From Xylaria sp. FL1777 (taxonomy: Eukaryota; Ascomycota; Sordariomycetes; Xylariales; Xylariaceae): DNA of 64,000 nt. Every line of letters starts with the position of its first letter. Position 1 is the first letter of the stretch. Positions 57,411 to 64,000 of this stretch are shown here, in pieces. A program made the position numbers and the translations under genes. The DNA lies in NCBI GenBank assembly GCA_022578965.1, contig MU400603.1, forward strand, positions 1 through 64,000. Reading direction: 5' to 3'. The notes under the pieces are model-generated. The model was not told where the DNA came from, did not search any database, and saw only the letters and a program-made list of their open reading frames with translations.

Positions 57411-57955
57411 AGCTTCAATGGTGAGGCCATGGGGCCAAATCAATTGAGGCCGAAAGCATACGTGAGTGAACGGTGGAGTGGTGAGCGGGAATGAACCCAC
57501 CTCTAACCTCTCCAACCTTAAGTCTTTGGTACAATGCTATGCGTAGATACGGTTATCGATAAGCCCCATTCCACATCTAATCACCCACTATCGATTATCC
57601 TGTGCCTATTGTCGCATGAGCTCAGATACGTCGTAACTAACTAGCTGTTTCGCTTCTCAGTCACAGGATCGTAGACTACCATCCTTCTATATAGGCCTTC
57701 ATATTATCTGGACCACATGCTTTTACGAGCAGAAGTGGGAGAGACGTGTGGCGGCTTGATCAATTGCAATGATACCTCTCGGCGCTGGGCAAACACTAAG
57801 ATGATCAGCCTCGAAATAGTCGTATGAAGCACGCCCACTACAGCGGAATACCAAATTCCCTTTTGCTGACCTGTTGTTAGTTCGTAATGTCAATTGTACA
57901 GTAGCTTCCTCTCAATATACGTCGAACGGAACCTCCCTACGCCGGACACGAAAAC
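57411..57955. promoter_or_regulatory. divergent promoter of two mitochondrial-protein genes
   Basis: 545 bp between divergent start codons, no gene inside. Includes two inverted cgattatc/gataatcg-like words near 57556-57605 (ggttatcgataa and tatcgattatcc). Shared control of the two genes is an inference. Confidence 0.4.
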
Positions 57956-60541
57956 ATGCGAAAACCTCTAGCAAGGACTGGGAGTGCGCTGTTGTCGTCG
58001 AAAGACGCCTGGAGCCAGACACTATCGCGAGTGACGAACACGAGGTCACGGCTCCGGTTCTCCCCAAATCGGATCCTAGCACTCCGTCTAAGGAGCAAGA
58101 ACGAACATCAGAAGCACAGATACCGAGGCCCTTTTCAGTTCGCCACCAATGTTCGAAGTGGACGCCTTCCGATCCTGACCCTACAGGCGTGGCTGGCCAG
58201 GCAAGATCTGTCGTCAGAAGGGCGCTTAGCCGCGTCTGTGGCCGCAAACAAAAAGGTCGATTGGAGGGATATCTTCAACAATCTGGCTGGGAGGGGTTGG
58301 TCGAGGGAGCATCTCGACCATTGGGTATGGATCGTCTCTGGCGAGAATGGGGATATCCGCGTGCAGCGCCTTGTCTCGACCTACGACCCCAAACCTATAT
58401 TTCTTTTACTGCTTCTCCTCCGAAGCGATGAGACATTTCGGAGAGCCCACAGTCTAACTTCCCTAGTTCAGTATATCAACAGGCATCATATGTATCTACC
58501 AAGCACACACCCTCATGCTCAAGTTGGCCGACGAGAGATACTGACCGTCTCTCAATTTCTTATTCTAACGCGCCGCCTCATTCGCCATGTCCAGCATGTC
58601 CACCCTCCATCTCTTGTTACCGTTGCTCGTCTTATAGCACGGTATATCGAAAATATCCCACATGATCCGCACCACAAGCATCATAGGACCGACTACCGCG
58701 ATCAATGTGCTGTTTATAATACCGCACTCTTTTGTTTGAAGTTGCCTAACCCTAATGGACCTCTGGCGAATAGGGAGTTTAATTGGAGAGCACAAAAGGT
58801 CCTTTTGGCCATGTCAGATGCTCTAGACAAGTCATTGATTATTAATAAAGAAAGTTACCAGGCCATTCGAGAGGTGCTCGTTGGATTGCAGAAGTCGGGT
58901 GAAGAGAAAGCGGTCGCGATGCGATATGCTAGGTCATGGCCGCCATACAGACAAGATTTCGATGGAAGAGATACCAAGCGGACTGCTGAAGATGATAGAT
59001 CGCGCAGTGTAAAAGCTGGGGTTCTCATGAAAGAAGCTGGCTATCCCGAAGACGACTACGATCGGGCGTTGGACGCCTTGGGTGGTACGAGCGAGGGTTC
59101 TCCTACGATACAGACCCGTAGCCTTCCACCAAGGCAGTGGAAGGATAAGGCGGAAGAGTTGAATATCTACTCTAACTGGGCTATGAATATCAGAGCCACT
59201 CGTAATTCTCAAGAAGCTTGGAGGGCTTTCAACAAGTTCGCCGAAAAAACTGGACTGACACCTAATCTTCAAGTCTATAACGAAATGTTTGTCAAACTCA
59301 AAGCGGCCCCGGTGGACCCCGAATCGGACTCAGATCAGTTACCTGGAGACTCGAGAGAGACCTTTCCTGCTCATGATGCCAATTATAGCCAGTACGAATT
59401 AGCTCGGCTATCTCCTCCAACAATGTCCGAATTATACGCTGAAATGATCAGTCGGGGCATCAAACCGGGAGGTCATGGTCTCAATATCCTTATCGTTCAT
59501 GCTAGATCTATAGAGGAAGGACTGGGCTATCTCCACGATAGTGGCATCCCCTCTGATGTTATTCAATCTATCGGTTCTTATAAGCCGCCACCCTATCAAG
59601 TGCTCCGTCGAGTCCCGCTCCTAGGCTTCAGCAGTTACATTCAACTGCTGTGTAGGCTACAGCCTAATCGTCGAGGGAATGATATATTTTCCAGCCAAGA
59701 GCTCTACCGAATACACCACGCCATCAAGCTCGTTTCGATAAGGCTCATCCCAAGTACAACGGAAGGCACGACTTTTCGACCCCCTTGGTATGCGATATTG
59801 CGAGCATTAGCACGCGTGAACATAGCGATTAAGAACGGACCCGCCATAGAGAATGATCTCGAAGCCCTAAGGCTGTTCATGGAGATTTTCCAGTCTGCCC
59901 GCAGTACTGTAGGCGTCGATTCTGAATTGTTCATACTGCTTTGCCGTGTGATCCAGAAGGCAGCGTTATCGAGGCTCATATCGCTATCGGAGATAGATCG
60001 TCCCAATCTCGACATCCCCTTGTTGCCGTATGAACAGGACTTACTGGACGAGGTTGTTTGGACGTTTTCCGAGCTGACAACGCCAGTTCTCGAAGAAATG
60101 TCGACGTCCTCGCCAGTGGCCAATTTCCGATTCCCCCTAGGTCCACCTCATCTCCACGCGTACATGCGTGCTCTTGCCTTCTTAGGAGCTACGGATGAAA
60201 TGACGAGACTGATTTTTTGGATGATCGACAACTACAAATATGTGAACCAGGAAGTCAATCGCTTGCCCACGCGTGGTCTGACCATGCTAGCTAAGACTCT
60301 TTGCGCCTTTCAGGCGTTTGCCCGCCCCGTGCTTGAGGAGGATATGCGACAGGAACTAACGAACCGCATGGACTACCTCATCGCGGATGGAGGAAGCTGG
60401 AGGTGGCCAACCGGAGAAGAAGTTGAGGACTACATTAGTAAGCATACATATGGTGGCTCCGAAATACTACAGCAAAGGATATTGGCTCACTCACATCTGA
60501 ACGCTTCGCATTCTGATCGGCCTGAGGCCATAGCCGCATAG
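57956..60541 (+). CDS. PPR-like mitochondrial protein
   Basis: Single-exon protein of 861 residues. The N terminus is a basic, acid-poor presequence (MRKPLARTGSALLSS...RVTNTRSRLRFSPNRIL). Helical pairs resembling pentatricopeptide repeats appear from about residue 420: YSNWAMNIRATRNSQEAWRA, FNKFAEKTGLTPNLQVYNEM, and MSELYAEMISRGIKPGGHGL, followed by NILIVHARS. The conserved patch VLVGLQKSGEEKAVAMRYAR, then SWPPYR, is one I have seen in fungal mitochondrial PPR-like proteins. Such proteins bind organellar RNA and control stability or translation of single mitochondrial mRNAs. Specific target unknown. The divergent neighbour is also a mitochondrial gene-expression candidate. Repeat number cannot be settled by eye. 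Confidence 0.72.
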   Translation: MRKPLARTGSALLSSKDAWSQTLSRVTNTRSRLRFSPNRILALRLRSKNEHQKHRYRGPFQFATNVRSGRLPILTLQAWLARQDLSSEGRLAASVAANKKVDWRDIFNNLAGRGWSREHLDHWVWIVSGENGDIRVQRLVSTYDPKPIFLLLLLLRSDETFRRAHSLTSLVQYINRHHMYLPSTHPHAQVGRREILTVSQFLILTRRLIRHVQHVHPPSLVTVARLIARYIENIPHDPHHKHHRTDYRDQCAVYNTALFCLKLPNPNGPLANREFNWRAQKVLLAMSDALDKSLIINKESYQAIREVLVGLQKSGEEKAVAMRYARSWPPYRQDFDGRDTKRTAEDDRSRSVKAGVLMKEAGYPEDDYDRALDALGGTSEGSPTIQTRSLPPRQWKDKAEELNIYSNWAMNIRATRNSQEAWRAFNKFAEKTGLTPNLQVYNEMFVKLKAAPVDPESDSDQLPGDSRETFPAHDANYSQYELARLSPPTMSELYAEMISRGIKPGGHGLNILIVHARSIEEGLGYLHDSGIPSDVIQSIGSYKPPPYQVLRRVPLLGFSSYIQLLCRLQPNRRGNDIFSSQELYRIHHAIKLVSIRLIPSTTEGTTFRPPWYAILRALARVNIAIKNGPAIENDLEALRLFMEIFQSARSTVGVDSELFILLCRVIQKAALSRLISLSEIDRPNLDIPLLPYEQDLLDEVVWTFSELTTPVLEEMSTSSPVANFRFPLGPPHLHAYMRALAFLGATDEMTRLIFWMIDNYKYVNQEVNRLPTRGLTMLAKTLCAFQAFARPVLEEDMRQELTNRMDYLIADGGSWRWPTGEEVEDYISKHTYGGSEILQQRILAHSHLNASHSDRPEAIAA

Positions 60542-60902
60542 AGTTGTGTATATAACATGTATAACTTGTACCTCAAAGAAGATACCCCCAGAGTTCAAAC
60601 CTCATATATAACTATGTTCACAACTGTGGCATGCTACAAGAATCTCTTTAGCATCTTTATACTCGATCGAGTACTTAGGTTAAGTCCGAAGTAACATAGG
60701 TATATGTACCTATATATAAATGTAATATTTACTTAAATGGGTAAGTCTAACCTTCAGAACTAGATACCTACTTTTTCCGTGTCTTGGCAGGCCAGAAGGC
60801 TTCAAAATCCGCTTACTTTGCCCCGGTTTATTAATGGACACGGAATATTCTCAACACCATGGCTGATACTCTACACTAATTAACGTGGAGCTAGTAATTC
60901 TA
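60542..60902. other. intergenic region upstream of the Zn2Cys6 gene
   Basis: 361 bp, moderately AT-rich (tatgtacctatatataaatg at 60703-60722), with no gene. A TATATAAA word lies about 190 bp before the next start codon. Confidence 0.4.
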
Positions 60903-63412
60903 ATGGACGGTCGACGCAAACTCGGCGCCGGAAGGCCCAGAAAGTCTTGCAGCACATGCAAGTCCCAAAAGGTTGTATTTCGGCGAGCGAAAAAACCCAC
61001 CCATCCTAGTTCCTCGCTAACATGCTCTCTCTCTAGATCCGCTGCACCGAGGAGCGACCCAGCTGTAAGCGCTGTGTCAGGTTGCATCACGTCTGCACCT
61101 ACAGCAATAGCCCGCTCCCAGGCCGAAGTGACAAGCCGCCACCACCACCTGCGCAGCAGGGCGCCGCCGTGCAGGGAGATAACATCCCGCCAAAGCCCAT
61201 GTGCAATAATCCCCTGAGGGCGGAAACTAGCTGTGTCCCCCCAGCCCACGCCCACGCCCACGGAGCGCAGTACGCCCTGCTGCAACGGGGCGACGCCGGA
61301 GGCGGCGGCGGCAAGCAGTACATAGGCTTGCTGGAGCGCCTGCTCCCGGAATTGGTCGAGCTCTACTTCCAATACGCCTACAATGCTCACCTTCTGCTGC
61401 ACAAGCGATCCTTTCTCGCGTCCGTGGCGGACGGCTCGGCCTGTACGCACGTGGTCTTGAGCGTCTGTGCCTGGGGAGCCAAGTATGCTTCCACCACACC
61501 CACACCCACCCCCCCCCCCCCCCCCCCCCCCAACACCGGGTTAGGCTAGGGGGATGAGAAGTTGTTAATATTTTCCGATCTAGGTTCTACGAAGATGCAA
61601 GCGGTCTCCCGGTGCTGAAAACCCAGGGCTTCATGCTAGAGTGGGCCCAGAGGGCGGGCAAGCTCGTTTTCCAAGACGTCGAGGAGCTGGCCTGGGAAAA
61701 CGTCGTCACGTTCATGAACTTGGCGCTCTTCTGGCATAGCCAGGGATCTTGGAGGCGGGCTTATCTCTACAAGGGTCAGTAGTATATTTTTACCATCGGT
61801 ATAAACTTTTATTATTATATTTTTTTTTTCAGTGACGCAACCCCCTTATTCATTTTTACCGATATTTTTTTTCATAGGGAATGCATTCCTGGTGTGGGAC
61901 CTGTTGGGTCTGGGTCCGAAGGCACGCCAGATCGAGAACTCGCTGGAGCCCGAGATCCGACGACGACGCTTCTGGGCCTGCTATATCATGCGGTGTCACA
62001 CGTCCGACAATGACGCGCAGTTCGAGCCCAAGGGCGATCTTTTGAAATTACCGCTTCCGTGGCCGGATGCCGATTTTGATGTTGGCATGGCCGGTCCTCC
62101 CCACGTGTCCCTGAGCTCTCAAGGGAGTAGCGATAGCATCTTCGCCGAGCTCATCAAGGCGTCGACGATTTGGTGACAAGGGTACTCTACTATGTATGGA
62201 TTCTAGTACTAACTCCAGTGCAGGTATTCAGTATCCTCCTTGCTTAAATCGCCCGAAACGAGCCTGCAGAAAAGGATACCGGCGATCCTCGCACTCGACG
62301 AGAGATTACAGAAGTGGTGGCAAACAGTACAGCCTGATCTGAAACTGACACCGCAAACCGTGAAATTATTATCAACCGCCAATTTCACAAGAGTTCTTCA
62401 TCTCAATTCACTGTATCACCAGTCACTTTGTGCTCTTCATGCATCCCTCGTGCCCTTGTTTTGTTGTAGCCCAGGCGATGGCTGGTGTGCAGCGCGGCAG
62501 CTCTCTGCTCAAATTGCCTTTGAACATGCCGGCGAAATGTCCTCTTTGATCATGGCTATCCTCGACACCACATCACGAACTAGCGGCGTTCCGATGTTTA
62601 CGGGATATACGGCGTATTGTTGCTGTTCAATTCTGATGCCTTTCATGTGGTGCTCGAACCCGGCCATTCGAGAGCGCGTCCATGGGAACATCACTGCGAA
62701 CTCTAAATTGTTACAATTAATGACTGTGGATTGGAAATTTGCGTCGATCTTGGTACGGCAACCCCCCGCCTCCCACGCGAAGATGACATGGTAGCTCACA
62801 GCCAGTCCCCTAGAACACATATATCCACTACTTGTATAATCTACATAGTAAGCGCGGTGTCGTTCTCGAAGACGAGCCGATTAGAATTTCCCGGGACAAA
62901 CTCACCTGCTTCAACGGCGATACGTCTTGTACCCGTCGATCCATCTACGAGTACATCGCCATGTTCCGTACCGAAGGCGGAGGCTACGGTGGCCCCGAGA
63001 ATGGTGATGGCAAGGACCCAGGCGACGTAGGTGTATCAGAGTCTGGGAAAGCCGCTTCGAAAATACCACAAGGTAAGCTAATCTGACTTTGTATTTCTCG
63101 GGCATTCAGTTTATTCCGCGGCGTTATGACCTTGCTAAAAATAGTCTTCAATCCTAATTAGATTCTAATATCGTGCGGAACGAGCCCACTTCAGTCATCG
63201 ATAGCGAACAAGTTGGCCAGCATGCCGTAGAGCAGTCGACGATTGACGGTGGAAACATGATGGAACTCCTGTACCCGTTTGCTCCAGACTTATTCGGCTT
63301 GTCGTTCAATGATGAGATGCCAGAACTTCCATCATTCGACATTCGTGAGTTTGACCTTGGCAGTGCTGATGCCGCCGCACCCTCCGGAAGTCACATAGCT
63401 GGAGGGACATAA
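60903..63412 (+). CDS. Zn2Cys6 fungal transcription factor
   Basis: Seven exons: 60903-60971, 61037-61482, 61584-61774, 61878-62172, 62224-62752, 62814-63072 and 63162-63412, giving 679 residues. The DNA-binding cluster has Cys16, 19, 26, 33, 36 and 43 (C-X2-C-X6-C-X6-C-X2-C-X6-C), split by intron 1 just before the third Cys, a common intron position in this family. The middle region is the fungal-specific transcription factor domain: LLERLLPELVELYFQYAYNA, FYEDASGLPVLKTQGFMLEW, FMNLALFWHSQGSWRRAYLY, NSLEPEIRRRRFWACYIM. An acidic C terminus (FGLSFNDEMPELPSFDIREF) could activate transcription. Intron 2 contains a run of 23 C. No biosynthetic cluster lies beside it within the window, so its targets are unknown. 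The exon 5/6 junction (GTACGG donor) is the least certain. Confidence 0.82.
61509..61531. repeat. poly-C run of 23 in intron 2
   Basis: An uninterrupted C homopolymer preceded by a CACACCC stretch, inside intron 2 of the Zn2Cys6 gene (61483-61583). Length may vary between isolates or be a sequencing uncertainty. Confidence 0.8.
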
Positions 63413-64000
63413 GCGTGCATATAAATGAAGAGCAGTCTGTCGACTGGAGGATTGAACGTGGCATTGATAAAAAGACGTACAAAAGAGGGAGGAAGCGGTA
63501 ACTTAGCAGGGGACCCAACAGCGGCTATATTTACACGACTTAATGCATATCCTACTTGACTGGCTACAATTAGTCCAACGACCAATTGAGCTACCTAGGC
63601 CTGACCCAGATAGCCCGTAACAATATCTATCTGATGCTGCTCCCTACTCGTCCAGGCTGAATCTCGCTACTTGGTACTACGCTTGCGACGATAAAATTTG
63701 CTTCTCTAATGCCTGACGTAACTTGCATTCCAGTGCGTGTTCGGTTTCTAGTGAGTGACATGTATGCACTCTGACTCGAGCTCTTTGGACTCAACGCTAG
63801 TGACGACAAATCATTCTTCCTTCTACTTCCCACCCGAAAAGGTATATGGTACGACGAGAGAAAGGGCCAAATGTAGAATATTTGTGATCTGCTACGAATA
63901 CTGATTTATAAAGCGATGAGCTAGCAAATATCAACAATCCTCAGATCTATCCTATCTAAGTAGGTATTTAGTATGCATACTGGACAGCTTGACACCAATC
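63413..64000. other. 3' flank to window end
   Basis: 588 bp after the Zn2Cys6 gene with no supported gene; small minus-strand frames show no motifs. Confidence 0.4.

Overview
The window is nuclear DNA of a filamentous ascomycete (Pezizomycotina, most likely Sordariomycetes). The evidence is short introns of about 45-110 bp with GTRNGT donors and CTRAY branch points, a HET-domain gene, a Zn2Cys6 regulator, a LysM/killer-toxin-like chitinase relative, a 2,3-BPG-independent phosphoglycerate mutase, an intron-bearing tRNA-Glu, and transposon relics damaged almost only by C-to-T and G-to-A changes. That damage is the signature of repeat-induced point mutation (RIP). No species can be named from sequence alone.

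Layout. 1-4130 is an extremely AT-rich block holding a RIP-destroyed Ty3/Gypsy chromovirus; RNase H, integrase and chromodomain can still be read through the stop codons. 4.9-10.5 kb is accessory: an F-box protein, then a divergent pair made of a secreted protein (6424-7642, minus) and a LysM/chitin-binding protein that resembles killer-toxin-like chitinases but has lost its GH18 catalytic module (8579-10348, plus). 12.9-21 kb is mainly housekeeping: a DUF302-like protein, tubulin-folding cofactor C, Mediator MED9, phosphoglycerate mutase and eIF3k. 21.4-25.8 kb has a HET-domain protein and the ribosome-assembly factor Tsr4. 26.2-28.2 kb is a complete but dead piggyBac-like element with perfect 31-bp terminal inverted repeats. 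28.3-35.3 kb is gene-poor, with one small zinc-finger gene and tRNA-Glu(CUC). 35.3-40.8 kb is a seven-exon gene for a 1706-residue GHKL-ATPase/DUF3883 protein of the sacsin/NO VEIN type. 41.8-63.4 kb returns to conserved genes: serine hydroxymethyltransferase, a large nuclear low-complexity protein, vacuolar aspartic protease, a membrane-anchored sialidase-fold protein, a divergent pair of mitochondrial genes (RMND1/DUF155 family and a PPR-like protein) and a Zn2Cys6 regulator.

Most genes act independently. The combinations worth attention are the divergent secreted-protein/LysM pair, the two self/non-self-type proteins (HET and GHKL-DUF3883) on either side of the transposon-rich gene desert, and the divergent mitochondrial pair. 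Exon structures below were worked out by hand from reading frame, splice signals and family conservation; no search or transcript data were used. Family assignments rest on remembered conserved motifs.
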